From Bacillota bacterium (GTDB taxonomy: Bacteria; Bacillota; Clostridia; Oscillospirales; Oscillospiraceae), in contig JAEWKA010000001.1 of assembly GCA_023386265.1 (NCBI GenBank), positions 124,001 to 188,000 of the forward strand: a stretch of DNA of 64,000 bases. The letters run 5' to 3'. Numbering within the stretch: the first letter of the stretch is position 1; the number at the start of each line of letters is the position of its first letter. Shown one piece after another: positions 7,583-16,092 of this stretch. The translations under genes were made by a program, and so were the position numbers. A model generated the notes under the pieces. It ran no database searches and was not told the origin of the DNA. It worked only from the letters and a program-made list of their open reading frames with translations.

Positions 7583-9100
7583 ATGCGGCTCACGAATTCA
7601 AAGGCAATGCGCGACGCGGACGGACACGCAATCCATGTGCTCGGCGTGCCCTCGACCCTGCTTATGACGAACGCGGCAAAAAATCTCGCAGCCGAAGCCT
7701 TTGAGCTTATGGGAACAAACAAGTCAGCCGTTATTTTCTGCGGGAGCGGGAACAACGGCGGTGACGGGATAGCCGCAGCGACATATCTTCTCCGCCGTGG
7801 AGTCGGCATACGATGCTTTCTTGTCGGTGAGCGCTTGAAAATGACGCCAGACTGTGCTGAAATGGAGCGCAGACTCATCGAGCTCGGCGGAACACTTGAA
7901 CTTTTTAATCCGGATGACGATTTAGTTAAGAAGCTTGCAGACAATGCAGGCGTGATTATCGACGCTCTGTTCGGTATCGGACTAAACTCTGAGCTTCGCA
8001 GCAACGCTCTTGCCGCGGTGAGACTTATGAACGAAGCCAAAGCGCCAATTGTCTCGGCGGATATCGCGTCAGGTGTTGAAGCCGACACAGGACGTATACT
8101 CGGTGAAGCAGTTCGCGCAGATGTTACAGTGACCTTCTCTCTGGCAAAGATTGGGCATTTTGCGCAGCCCGGCTGTACCTGCTGCGGAAAACTTCGGGTC
8201 GCTGAAATTGGCATACCTGCGGAAGCTATGATGAACGCTGAAACGAATGTATTCTCCGTCAGCGCGGAAGATATTTCGCTGCCGACAAGACCGAAAATCA
8301 GCCACAAGGGCGACTTCGGAAAGCTACTTATAATCGGCGGCAGTGTGGGATATACAGGCGCACCTGTCCTCTGCGCTAAGGCCGCGGCAAGAAGCGGGGC
8401 AGGACTCATATACCTCGGAGTTCCGGATAAGATTTACGAAATTACAGCTGGCAGGCTTCTTGAATCTATGCCGTTCCCTCTTGATGACAGGGGAAACGGA
8501 AGAATAAGTATGTCCGCACTGCCCGTTATCATGGATAAGCTCGATAATTGCGACGTCTGCGTTGTGGGCTGCGGACTTTCACGCTCGGAGGAGATAGGCG
8601 AGCTCATTCGGTCGATGGTCACCGAGAGCACAAAGCAGTTGGTCATAGATGCGGACGGACTTTTCGCTTTGGGTGATGATTCTAACATAATAAAATCCGC
8701 CAATAGGCCGCCGGTCCTTACGCCTCATGACGGCGAGTATCTGCGTCTCGGCGGAGTCCTAACCGGTGACAGGGTATCCGACGCGAGGGACTTTGCGCAA
8801 AGCCGCGAGTGTGTTCTCGTGCTCAAGGGGCACCGTACAATTTGCGCCTTCCCCGACGGCGAGGTTTACATAATATCTGCCGGGAATCCCGGAATGGCAA
8901 AAGGCGGGAGCGGAGATGTGCTCTCAGGCATGATTGGTGCGTTTTTGGGGCAACTTTCCCTGAAAAAAGCCGTCATAACAGCGTGTGCGGTGCATGCGCT
9001 TGCGGGAGACCTCTGCGCGGAGCGGTATGGTGAATATTCCATGCTGCCCTCAGATATAATCGAGGCGATACCGGAAATAACAAAATCAATATCGAGGTGA
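7583..9100 (+). CDS. nnrD: Bifunctional NAD(P)H-hydrate epimerase/dehydratase
   Basis: About 505 residues. It repairs damaged NADHX and NADPHX. The N-terminal YjeF_N domain (about 1-210, with GSGNNGGDGIAAATYLLRRG) is the epimerase. The C-terminal ribokinase-like domain (about 220-500, with NPGMAKGGSGDVLSGMIGAF) is the ADP/ATP-dependent (S)-NAD(P)HX dehydratase, a standard bacterial fusion. The frame is open from 7562, but a GGGGG SD (7572-7577) points to ATG 7583, giving MRLTNSKAM, typical of YjeF starts. It heads a plus-strand run with a lipoprotein, alr and mazF, a gene order reminiscent of the Bacillus yjeF-lipoprotein-alr-ndoA neighbourhood. Confidence 0.95.
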   Translation: MRLTNSKAMRDADGHAIHVLGVPSTLLMTNAAKNLAAEAFELMGTNKSAVIFCGSGNNGGDGIAAATYLLRRGVGIRCFLVGERLKMTPDCAEMERRLIELGGTLELFNPDDDLVKKLADNAGVIIDALFGIGLNSELRSNALAAVRLMNEAKAPIVSADIASGVEADTGRILGEAVRADVTVTFSLAKIGHFAQPGCTCCGKLRVAEIGIPAEAMMNAETNVFSVSAEDISLPTRPKISHKGDFGKLLIIGGSVGYTGAPVLCAKAAARSGAGLIYLGVPDKIYEITAGRLLESMPFPLDDRGNGRISMSALPVIMDKLDNCDVCVVGCGLSRSEEIGELIRSMVTESTKQLVIDADGLFALGDDSNIIKSANRPPVLTPHDGEYLRLGGVLTGDRVSDARDFAQSRECVLVLKGHRTICAFPDGEVYIISAGNPGMAKGGSGDVLSGMIGAFLGQLSLKKAVITACAVHALAGDLCAERYGEYSMLPSDIIEAIPEITKSISR

Positions 9101-9103
9101 AAA

Positions 9104-9679
9104 ATGAAGCAGGCAGCATTGCTTTCACTGATGATAAGCCTCACTTTGTTTTGCGGATGCTCCAAATCCGCAAAATATGAGGGAAAGTACGACGACTGGA
9201 GAAGAGCTTATCTCGAAGTCTCCGAGCATCAGATTGAAGCTTCGGTCACGACTTCCGATGACGATAAAGTCTGCGAATATACGCTCTTATACACAAAGAA
9301 CGCGGAAGGTGAGACGGTTGAAGTTATCTCTCCCGAGCTTATCGCAAACATCAAGGCTCAGATAGGAGAGAAAGAGCTTACGCTATCATATGATGGTGCG
9401 ATGCTGGAAACCGGCTCAACGCTATCGGAAAACCTCTCCCCGATCATGGCGCTGCCGACCCTTATAAAAGTGATTAAAGAAGGCCATGTGGAAAACTCGT
9501 GGAGCGAAAAAAAAGACAAAATTGGTTTTACCGTGACAGAGCTCGAAATGCCTGACGGAACAATAATGACTCTCTGGCAGAGAAGCTCGGATATGACGCC
9601 TATACATGTCGATGTGAGAAGCGGCGACAAGGTGGAAATTAAAATTGACATTAAAAAATTCGATCAGATAGAGGTTTAG
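9104..9679 (+). CDS. Lipoprotein of unknown function (LolA-like fold possible)
   Basis: 191 residues. The N-terminus has a lipoprotein signal with lipobox LFCGC, so the mature protein should be lipid-anchored outside the membrane. The rest is rich in beta-strand-like alternation, ending in KVEIKIDIKKFDQIEV. Position between nnrED and alr matches the Bacillus YdcC-type outer lipoprotein sorting (LolA-like) slot, which suggests but does not prove the same fold. It starts four bases after nnrED with GAGGTGAAAA, so it is probably cotranscribed and translationally coupled. Confidence 0.8.
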   Translation: MKQAALLSLMISLTLFCGCSKSAKYEGKYDDWRRAYLEVSEHQIEASVTTSDDDKVCEYTLLYTKNAEGETVEVISPELIANIKAQIGEKELTLSYDGAMLETGSTLSENLSPIMALPTLIKVIKEGHVENSWSEKKDKIGFTVTELEMPDGTIMTLWQRSSDMTPIHVDVRSGDKVEIKIDIKKFDQIEV

Positions 9680-9710
9680 GTGAAATACTACAAAAGGAAT
9701 GGTCAAAAAA

Positions 9711-10841
9711 ATGCTGGAAAACAGGAAGAGAACGTGGGCAGAGGTTAAGCTGTCGGCTATAAGCTGGAATTGCGACGAGATGCATGCCAAAATGCCCAAG
9801 GGATGCAAGCTCATGGGGCTCGTTAAGGCGGATGCATATGGACACGGAGCTGTCGTAGTTGCAAAATTTCTGGAGATAATTCATTGCGACTATCTGGCGG
9901 TCGCATACATAGATGAAGCAAGGGAACTGAGAAATGCTGGAATTAAGCTGCCCATTTTGATACTCGGATCTACGCAGCCGGAGTTTGCCGACGGACTTTT
10001 TGATCTGGATGTCGCACAGACTGTCGGAAGTCTTGAAGACGCCAGAGCATATTCCAAGGCCGCCGTTGAGCTTGGGAAAACGCTGAAAATTCATATAAAA
10101 CTCGAAACCGGTATGGGCAGACTGGGTTTTGACGTAAAAAACGGTGATGTCGGCAAGGTCCTCGAGGTTCTCAAGCTTCCAAACCTTGAACCCGAAGGTA
10201 TTTATACTCACTTTGCCGTGCCGGACGAGCTGGGCCGCGACGAATACACAAAAATGCAGTTTAAGGCGTTTACGGACGCCATTACAAAAATCGAAAGTAC
10301 TTCAGGCGTTCACTTTGCAATCAGGCATTGTGCAAACAGCGGCGCCGTGGTAAACTATCCAGAGATGTATCTCGACATGGTTCGCCCCGGAATTGTGCTT
10401 TATGGCATGTACCCGGGACCCGATACCGGCGGGCTTAGGCTTGCGCCAGCGATGGAGCTTAAAAGCCGCATTGTGGCTGTAAGCGAGCACGAGGCGGGTG
10501 ACTGCATCAGTTACGGCTGCACGTTCACCGCGGAGCGAAAGATGAAAATAGCCGTGCTGCCAATCGGCTATGCGGACGGATTGCACAGAGCTCTCTCCAA
10601 CAAAATCGACGTTCTTATACACGGACAGAGATGCAGACAGATTGGTCGAATTTGTATGGATATGTGCATGGTAGACGTGACGGATGTCCCTGATGTTAAA
10701 GCCGGCGATATTGCAACGATTTTCGGTCACGATGGCAGGGAGGTCATTTCAGCCAAAGAGCTTGCAAATAAGGCGGGAACAATTTCCTATGAGATCTTCT
10801 GTGCTCTATCAAAGCGCGTTCCAAGAGTATATACAGTGTGA
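9711..10841 (+). CDS. alr: Alanine racemase
   Basis: About 376 residues. PLP enzyme that makes D-alanine for peptidoglycan. The N-terminal barrel holds the PLP lysine in LVKADAYGHGA. The C-terminal domain carries the catalytic tyrosine in CISYGCTFTA, followed by LPIGYADGLHRALSN and a GRICMDMCMVDVTDV stretch, all diagnostic. The frame is open from ATG 9699, but AAAAGGA abuts that codon; ATG 9711 (MLENRKRTWAEV) is placed better and fits the family N-terminus. It is followed by a MazF-type gene as in Bacillus alr-ndoAI-ndoA, but here no antitoxin gene separates them. Confidence 0.96.
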   Translation: MLENRKRTWAEVKLSAISWNCDEMHAKMPKGCKLMGLVKADAYGHGAVVVAKFLEIIHCDYLAVAYIDEARELRNAGIKLPILILGSTQPEFADGLFDLDVAQTVGSLEDARAYSKAAVELGKTLKIHIKLETGMGRLGFDVKNGDVGKVLEVLKLPNLEPEGIYTHFAVPDELGRDEYTKMQFKAFTDAITKIESTSGVHFAIRHCANSGAVVNYPEMYLDMVRPGIVLYGMYPGPDTGGLRLAPAMELKSRIVAVSEHEAGDCISYGCTFTAERKMKIAVLPIGYADGLHRALSNKIDVLIHGQRCRQIGRICMDMCMVDVTDVPDVKAGDIATIFGHDGREVISAKELANKAGTISYEIFCALSKRVPRVYTV

Positions 10842-10882
10842 TACCAATAATTTAAAATCATTACCAGACAATGTATAAATAT

Positions 10883-10950
10883 CACTCCGAAGTGAAACAA
10901 TGTAAGTACGCTCTTACATAGAATGTAGAGGGCAATCTATCATCGGAGTG
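10883..10950 (+). promoter_or_regulatory. Leader fold that can hide the mazF ribosome-binding site
   Basis: CACTCCGA (10883-10890) is perfectly complementary to TCGGAGTG (10943-10950), which contains the GGAG Shine-Dalgarno of the next gene. Between them TGTAAG/CTTACA (10901-10906, 10913-10918) forms an inner hairpin. This would close the SD in a long stem. The structure is seen by eye only. Confidence 0.45.
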
Positions 10951-10959
10951 TGAAACGCT

Positions 10960-11310
10960 TTGAGCACAGTCAGACGCGGAGATATTTACTACGCCGACCT
11001 CAGTCCCGTCGTCGGCAGCGAGCAGGGGGGAATGCGCCCCGTGCTCATCGTTCAAAATGATACGGGCAATAAACATAGCCCGACGGTAATAGCTGCCGCC
11101 ATAACCTCGCAGGTGGGAAAAGCAAGGCTTCCGACTCACATTGAGCTCTCGGGACAAAGCTGCGGACTGAGTCGTGATAGCGTTATACTGTTGGAACAAA
11201 TAAGGACAATTGATAAATCCCGTTTGCGGGAGCGAATGGGCAGGCTGGATGAACCGCTGATGAACGAGGTAGACAACGCCATCGCGGTCAGCTTTGGTCT
11301 GGAGGGATAG
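10960..11310 (+). CDS. PemK/MazF family endoribonuclease toxin
   Basis: 116 residues, the normal size for MazF/EndoA. The signature GDIYYADLSPVVGSEQGG followed by RPVLIVQND and SPTVIAAAITSQ carries the catalytic Arg and Thr of MazF-type mRNA interferases, which cut RNA at short sequence motifs. The start is TTG 10960 with GGAG eleven bases upstream. A ribbon-helix-helix antitoxin normally precedes it; the 118 bases between alr and this gene hold no such gene, only inverted repeats that could mask the SD. The partner may be encoded elsewhere, or the protein may act alone. The family call is firm; control is inference. Confidence 0.92.
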   Translation: MSTVRRGDIYYADLSPVVGSEQGGMRPVLIVQNDTGNKHSPTVIAAAITSQVGKARLPTHIELSGQSCGLSRDSVILLEQIRTIDKSRLRERMGRLDEPLMNEVDNAIAVSFGLEG

Positions 11311-11323
11311 GGCTATTGCCGCA

Positions 11324-11358
11324 ATAAAAGCGGGTCGGCTCTTGTCGGCCCGCTTTGT
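11324..11358 (+). terminator. Terminator after mazF
   Basis: AAAGCGGG pairs with CCCGCTTT around an inner CGG-containing stem; the tail is short in T, so strength is uncertain. It separates mazF from the next gene. Confidence 0.6.
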
Positions 11359-11385
11359 ACGAAAGCAAAGAGAGGTATACATACT

Positions 11386-11871
11386 ATGATGAAAAACAAG
11401 AAGATTGCTACTTTTTTGGCCGCTTTTCTGATTCTGGCCGTCGGGGTTGGGGTTGGAGCCTACGCGGCTTCAAATTTTGGAACTCAGGCGGATCCGCTTG
11501 TCGCAAAGAGCTATCTTGACCAGACGGTAACGCCAAAGCTTCAGGCACAGTTCCAGTCCAAGCTCGATGAGCAGGTACAGCTAATGGAGCAGCAGATTGC
11601 GTCAAGTACAACGGGACTGAACTTCACAGCGGTGAGCCTGGCGAGCGGACAAACCCTCAAGGGCGTAGTTGGCTGCGAAATCATCCTCCGCTCGGGAACA
11701 GTATCCTGCAGTGGAAGCTCCGGCCTCTCGGACGTGACGGACGGGAAGCTCATAGCGGTTGGCTCGACGCTAACCGCGAACCATCTGTGCATGGTCGGCA
11801 CTGACGGCGACGGAGTCAAGGCAAGCTCCTCTGTAACGCTCCTCGTTAGAGGCGGTTATTCCATTACATAA
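11386..11871 (+). CDS. Conserved Clostridia-type secreted or anchored protein, unknown function
   Basis: 161 residues. An N-terminal hydrophobic segment (about 7-27, FLAAFLILAVGVGVGAYAA) is a signal peptide or anchor. Residues 30-75 are a charged, Gln-rich helix that may form a coiled coil. The C-terminal 85 residues are a compact beta-like domain with LASGQTLKGVVGCEIILRSG, SDVTDGK and TLLVRGGYSIT. I recall similar uncharacterised proteins in Clostridia, but I know of no function. It starts at ATG 11386 or 11389 after AGAGAGG, and it stands alone between two terminators. The Gly/Ser/Cys-rich stretch VSCSGSSGLSDV is striking. Confidence 0.72.
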   Translation: MMKNKKIATFLAAFLILAVGVGVGAYAASNFGTQADPLVAKSYLDQTVTPKLQAQFQSKLDEQVQLMEQQIASSTTGLNFTAVSLASGQTLKGVVGCEIILRSGTVSCSGSSGLSDVTDGKLIAVGSTLTANHLCMVGTDGDGVKASSSVTLLVRGGYSIT

Positions 11872-11876
11872 AAAAT

Positions 11877-11922
11877 GATGTCACCGTAAAGATGATTGCT
11901 TTACGGTGACATTTTTTTATTT
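11877..11922. terminator. Strong bidirectional terminator
   Basis: A 12-bp perfect stem (11880-11891 with 11899-11910, arm GTCACCGTAAAG), followed on the plus strand by ATTTTTTTATTTT and flanked by AAAAAA on the other side. It serves the convergent plus and minus genes. Confidence 0.9.
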
Positions 11923-11934
11923 TAGACCAGTCTG

Positions 11935-12252
11935 TTACATCTGGGTACTGAATTTCTGCTTGACCTGCTGGAGCTGCTGCTGGTCAGCCGGCTGAACGGC
12001 ATACCAGCCCTTGGAACTCATTTCGTTAAAGATGTCCGCCTGGATGCGGTGCTCGTCATCGAGAATGTTCAGGAACGCGCTGCGGAGCTGCTCAGAGACA
12101 CATTCGCCCGCATAGGTGTTATAACTCGTGGTGGTATACTTCTCGCTGGAGAGGCAATCCTGAAGAATATCCTTCTCGGTCATCGTCTTCTGGCCCTGTC
12201 CACCGGCCTGAGCCTGTCCCATGTTCTGATTCTGCTGTCCTTGACCCTGCAT
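11935..12252 (-). CDS. CotF family spore coat protein
   Basis: 105 residues. A Gln/Gly-rich N-terminus (about 1-22) precedes a four-helix-like CotF domain with EKDILQDCLSSEKYTTTSYNTYAGEC and DDEHRIQADIFNEMSSKGWY, characteristic of spore coat protein F relatives in Clostridia. The ATG at 12252 follows AAAGGAGG. It is the second gene of a two-gene unit with a related short protein. A sporulation sigma factor probably drives it, but I could not identify the promoter. Confidence 0.9.
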   Translation of the reverse strand: MQGQGQQNQNMGQAQAGGQGQKTMTEKDILQDCLSSEKYTTTSYNTYAGECVSEQLRSAFLNILDDEHRIQADIFNEMSSKGWYAVQPADQQQLQQVKQKFSTQM

Positions 12253-12267
12253 AAATCGTTCCTCCTT

Positions 12268-12453
12268 TTACTGTAAGAATGAGATCAGTGTGTTGTAATG
12301 TGCGCGGTGCTTTCCTGCAAAGTTTCTCAGATCCTGTTGGATCTTTGTGTCGTTGCACATGCTCGCCATCGACTCGAATTTTTTGACAAGGTTCTGTTCG
12401 CCGCTAATCTGCTCCTCAAGAGCAGTAAGTTCTTTTGCCGTAAGATTTGCCAT
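12268..12453 (-). CDS. Short CotF-associated coat-like protein
   Basis: About 61 residues, helical, with LTALEEQISGEQNLVKKFESMA, DTKIQQDLRNFAGKHRAHYNTLISFL. This ferritin-like two-helix pattern is what commonly accompanies CotF in Clostridia. AAAAGGAGG before ATG 12453 fixes the start, shortening the open frame from 12483. Only 15 bases separate it from the CotF gene, so they form an operon. The 190 bases upstream hold no other gene. Confidence 0.8.
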   Translation of the reverse strand: MANLTAKELTALEEQISGEQNLVKKFESMASMCNDTKIQQDLRNFAGKHRAHYNTLISFLQ

Positions 12454-12625
12454 GGGTGTACCTCCTTTTCTTATTTCGAACATTGAGCCACACCGAAAAA
12501 CAGCTTACGGATACAGATCGGATATAATAACCGCAATAAACATTTTCGCGCGGTCTGCGCCTTCGCCGGTCTGTTTTTCGGCTGTTTTCGATGTGTAATT
12601 AGTATTTCGCGGTAAAATTAAAATA

Positions 12626-12658
12626 TTCGGAGTCCTGACAAAAAGTCAGAACTCCGAA
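12626..12658 (-). terminator. Terminator overlapping the 3' end of the next gene
   Basis: TTCGGAGT/ACTCCGAA with an inner CTGAC/GTCAG stem and an A-rich loop. On the minus strand it includes the last codons and stop of the gene ending at 12646, then runs into ATATTTTAATTTT. Confidence 0.75.
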
Positions 12659-13350
12659 GTGGACTTACCTTTTTTTATTTTACAGACTAGGTAAATATTG
12701 TCTAATAAAATAATCTGGTCTGTAAAACGTATAGCATCAGTATCCGGAAGGGTATAGGCAATTTCTTCGGGTACTGCGAGATGATAAAAATCACTGTCTT
12801 GTGCTACAAAAGCCCCCGTGATGTAACTGCAGGCTCTTTTTTCGCGAAGTCCGGAAAAGAGTGAACAAGGAACGGCACAGGGGTGCCACTCAAGCTCGCA
12901 AATATCAGTTGAAGGGAGCGAGGGCTCCTCGGGAGGAGGCCTATCATCTTCAAGCGGCGCTGAGGGTTCAGTATCTGTCTTGTTGGAGAGGAAGAGAGGA
13001 AATTCCCCGCTGTATGTTGGAGCTTCCGGCGGCTCTTGTTTTATCTCTGGCGCCTCGGGTAAAATGTATTCCAGTTCGTCTTTTTGTCCGGCGTGGCTAA
13101 TTTTTTCAGGAAACTCCCTCAGAGCAGAGCGGCTGAGTTTCCGATTGAGCTTCAGCATATCTCCGAAGGGTTCCATGATGCCGAGATAGCCTTCCTTTCC
13201 GTCCCCATAAACAGAGAGCCGGACGATTTCGTTTCTCAGTTCGCATTTTGCCTCAAAGCTCCAAAACAGCCCCTCGCGGGTAATTGTCAATTCGCCGGCT
13301 GTTTCCCCGTCAAGTATAATGGGATAGTTCCCCGTAATTTCAATATCCAT
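12646..13350 (-). CDS. Hypothetical two-domain protein with proline-rich linker
   Basis: 234 residues, family not recognised. Residues 1-90 form a beta-rich N-terminal unit (PIILDGETAGELTITREGLF and YLGIMEPFGD). Residues about 95-150 are a low-complexity linker rich in Pro, Glu and Ser. Residues about 150-234 are a second unit with four cysteines (ICELEWHPCAVPCSL and ACSYIT). There is no signal peptide or membrane segment, so it should be cytoplasmic. The start ATG 13350 follows TAGGAGGTC. It lies upstream of the coat genes but about 190 bases separate them and it has its own terminator, so a link to sporulation is unproven. Confidence 0.7.
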   Translation of the reverse strand: MDIEITGNYPIILDGETAGELTITREGLFWSFEAKCELRNEIVRLSVYGDGKEGYLGIMEPFGDMLKLNRKLSRSALREFPEKISHAGQKDELEYILPEAPEIKQEPPEAPTYSGEFPLFLSNKTDTEPSAPLEDDRPPPEEPSLPSTDICELEWHPCAVPCSLFSGLREKRACSYITGAFVAQDSDFYHLAVPEEIAYTLPDTDAIRFTDQIILLDNIYLVCKIKKGKSTSEF

Positions 13351-13524
13351 AAGACCTCCTAAAACGTCAGCACTCTTTACCTTATCTGTTTGATTATATG
13401 AGTGCCGTGGCGGCTTATGATAACAAATTCACTTCAAAAATATTCCCTTTGGTGGTAAAATCAGAATAAAGACAAATCGGATGCCCTATGGACAGGCAGA
13501 AATCCTAAAATTGAGGAGAACGCT

Positions 13525-14829
13525 ATGAATACCTATGATCTCATAATAAAAAAACGTAACGGCGGGGAGCTTCTGAAAGAAGAGTATTCCTATCTTTTAC
13601 AAAACTATGTAGCGGGAGCCATTCCAGATTATCAGATGTCGGCGTTCCTCATGGCGGTCTATTTCAAGGGCATGACGGAGAGGGAGACGCTTTTTCTGAC
13701 AGACGAGATGATAAAAAGCGGGGACACGCTCGATTTGAGCGCCGTTGAGGGCATAAAGGCGGACAAGCACTCAACGGGCGGTGTCGGGGACAAGACTTCT
13801 CTCGCGCTTTGCCCGATGCTAGCGTCTCTCGGTATAAAAATAGCCAAAATGTCCGGCCGAGGTCTGGGACATACGGGCGGAACAATTGATAAGCTTGAGA
13901 GCTTTCCGGGGCTTACGACTTCAATTGACGGAGACAGATTTATAATGCAGGCGAATGAAATAGGATTCGTCATCGCGGGACAAACCGCTCATCTCGTGCC
14001 TGCCGATAAAAAGCTATATGCACTTCGGGACGTGACAGGGACGGTTGATATACTGCCGCTTATCGTGAGCAGCATCATGAGTAAGAAGCTTGCGTCAGGC
14101 GCGGATATCATCGTTTTGGATGTTAAAACAGGAAGTGGCGCCTTCATGAAGCGTGAGGAAGACTCCTTTGAGCTTGCTCGGCAAATGGTCGCGCTCGGAA
14201 AGAACGCGGGCAAAAAGACTGTCGCAGTCGTCTCGGACATGGACGAGCCGCTCGGTTACACCGTCGGAAACGCACTCGAAGTCAAGGAAGCGATTGCCGT
14301 ATTGAAAGGTGAGGATGCCGGGAATCTGCGAGAGCTGTGCCTTGCTTTGGGAAGCTGCGTGCTTACGGAAGCGGGGCTGGCGGATAGTGAACAAAAGGCG
14401 AGAGAAATGCTCGAAAAATGCATAGCGGACGGTTCGGCACTAAAGAAACTCGCGGATTTTGTGGAGGCGCAGGGCGGAGAGCGGCGGTCGGTCTATGACA
14501 CCTCACTTTTGCCGAAAGCACCAATGATACGCGAACTTCTGTCTCAGAACGCGGGTTATATAAAATTTCTACATGCGGACAATGTTGGCCGCGCCTGCAT
14601 CACGCTGGGCGGCGGACGAGAGACGAAAGACAGCACAATAGACCTGTCGGTCGGAGTCGTACTGCATAAAAAGAAATATGATTATGTAAACCTTGGCGAG
14701 AGCTTGCTGACGATACATGCACAGGATGAAGAGAGCGCAAAAGAAGCCGAAAAAATACTTATTGAGAGTTATGAGTTTTGCGAGACACTCCCGGAAAAGA
14801 CAAAGTTCATTAAGGGTATCGTTAGATAG
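13525..14829 (+). CDS. Pyrimidine-nucleoside (thymidine) phosphorylase
   Basis: 434 residues, full length. It cleaves thymidine, uridine or deoxyuridine with phosphate to give the base and (deoxy)ribose-1-phosphate. The signature KHSTGGVGDKTSLALCPML and KMSGRGLGHTGGTIDKLESF is diagnostic of the DeoA/Pdp family: an alpha domain at 1-65, then alpha/beta and a C-terminal domain ending ESYEFCETLPEKTKFIKGIV. Sequence alone does not separate DeoA from the broader Pdp. SD TTGAGGAG precedes ATG 13525. It has its own transcription unit; no other deo gene is adjacent. Confidence 0.95.
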   Translation: MNTYDLIIKKRNGGELLKEEYSYLLQNYVAGAIPDYQMSAFLMAVYFKGMTERETLFLTDEMIKSGDTLDLSAVEGIKADKHSTGGVGDKTSLALCPMLASLGIKIAKMSGRGLGHTGGTIDKLESFPGLTTSIDGDRFIMQANEIGFVIAGQTAHLVPADKKLYALRDVTGTVDILPLIVSSIMSKKLASGADIIVLDVKTGSGAFMKREEDSFELARQMVALGKNAGKKTVAVVSDMDEPLGYTVGNALEVKEAIAVLKGEDAGNLRELCLALGSCVLTEAGLADSEQKAREMLEKCIADGSALKKLADFVEAQGGERRSVYDTSLLPKAPMIRELLSQNAGYIKFLHADNVGRACITLGGGRETKDSTIDLSVGVVLHKKKYDYVNLGESLLTIHAQDEESAKEAEKILIESYEFCETLPEKTKFIKGIVR

Positions 14830-14889
14830 ATTGAACATTTATGCCATATTGAATGATTTATCGTGGTAATTAATTAGCGAAAAGAAGTA

Positions 14890-14918
14890 TTGACGGAGAT
14901 TCCCGAATAATATATACT
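14890..14918 (+). promoter_or_regulatory. Promoter of the histidine operon
   Basis: TTGACG (14890-14895), a 17-base spacer and TATACT (14913-14918). Only about 40 bases separate the predicted transcript start from hisZ, so there is no room for a T-box or leader-peptide attenuator; any His control must be by a repressor, feedback on HisG, or nothing. Confidence 0.85.
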
Positions 14919-14964
14919 TTCGGTATAAGGTAAAAAGCTCTAATCCGAAAGGGGACAGGCTTGG

Positions 14965-16092
14965 GTGAATGTTATGGACTCTATATTGAGACGTGAGGAA
15001 CGCGCGATTTTTGACCTTCGGAACCTGTACGAACAGTACGGTTATAAAAAATACAAAATGAGCAAGTTTGAGGAATACGACCTCTATCTTGAGAACAAGA
15101 GTTTTCTTCCCAGTCAGCAGGTCATAACTTTTACTGATCTGAGCGGGAAGCTAATGGCGCTCAAGCCGGACGTGACTCTGTCCATTGCGAAGAACGCACC
15201 ATCCGAGCCGCATGAGCTCGAAAAGCTATATTACAACGAGAATGTTTATCGCACGCCGCACGGCTCGAACGAGTATCGCGAGATTATGCAGGTCGGACTT
15301 GAGTGTCTCGGCGAGATTGACCTCTACACCGAGGCTGAGGTTGTGCTTCTTGCAGCTAAAAGCCTCGCGATGCTTAGCGATGAGAACCAAATGGTCGTGT
15401 CGGACATGGGCTTCGTTTCTGGACTTCTGGAAAGCTGTAATTTGAACCGCTCACTCGAAGAAAGGGTATTGAAATGCATCGGGCACAAAAATTCGCACGA
15501 GATAGTGCGCCTTGGCATGGCTTCGAGTATTCCGGCGGATTTGATAGATGCGCTTGCCGCTCTGACTTCTCTTTACGGTGACTTTGCAGATACGCTTGAA
15601 AGAGCACAAAGTCTTGTCAGAAACGATAAGATGCAAATTTCGCTTGAACAGCTGCGCGAGCTTGCGAATATACTGCTCCCAGAGCCTGAAAGTACCTGCA
15701 TGAAGCTTGATTTTTGCGTAATAAATGATCTGTCATATTATAACGGACTGATTTTTCAAGGCTTTATCGGCGGCGTTCCGACGGCGATACTTTCCGGCGG
15801 ACGCTACGATAACCTTATGGAAAAGCTGGGCAAGAAAACACAGGCAATCGGTTTTGCGGTCTACGCCGACCAGATGGAACGCTGTGATACCGACACGGAA
15901 CGCTATGATGTCGATGTACTTCTGACTTACGAGCAAGGAGTTGACGTATCAAAGCTCACGGCGGCCGTGAAGATGCTGACTTCGACAGGAACGAGAATCA
16001 GAGTGCAGAAAACAAAACCAGACAGGCTTAGATATAAAAAGCTTCTGAAACTTAGCGACGGGGGGCTGGAGATACTTGAAACAAATGATTAA
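14965..16092 (+). CDS. hisZ: ATP phosphoribosyltransferase regulatory subunit
   Basis: 375 residues. A HisRS-like paralogue that lacks tRNA charging and joins short HisG to form the active, histidine-inhibited ATP phosphoribosyltransferase, the first step of histidine synthesis. Class II motifs are seen in VYRTPHGSNEYREIMQVGLE and AILSGGRYDNLMEKLG. GTG 14965 after AAAGGGG is the likely start; ATG 14974 is an alternative. It is first in hisZGDCBHAFIE and its end overlaps the hisG start region. A true HisS would be about 420 residues with an anticodon-binding domain, which is absent here. Confidence 0.93.
   Translation: MNVMDSILRREERAIFDLRNLYEQYGYKKYKMSKFEEYDLYLENKSFLPSQQVITFTDLSGKLMALKPDVTLSIAKNAPSEPHELEKLYYNENVYRTPHGSNEYREIMQVGLECLGEIDLYTEAEVVLLAAKSLAMLSDENQMVVSDMGFVSGLLESCNLNRSLEERVLKCIGHKNSHEIVRLGMASSIPADLIDALAALTSLYGDFADTLERAQSLVRNDKMQISLEQLRELANILLPEPESTCMKLDFCVINDLSYYNGLIFQGFIGGVPTAILSGGRYDNLMEKLGKKTQAIGFAVYADQMERCDTDTERYDVDVLLTYEQGVDVSKLTAAVKMLTSTGTRIRVQKTKPDRLRYKKLLKLSDGGLEILETND

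Noticed and set aside
7468..8409. Minus-strand frame of 313 codons
   Set aside because: Antisense shadow of nnrED; Ser/Pro/Arg-rich composition typical of shadows.
14965..16092. Histidyl-tRNA synthetase
   Set aside because: Short, lacks the anticodon-binding domain, and starts a his operon with short HisG; HisZ fits better.
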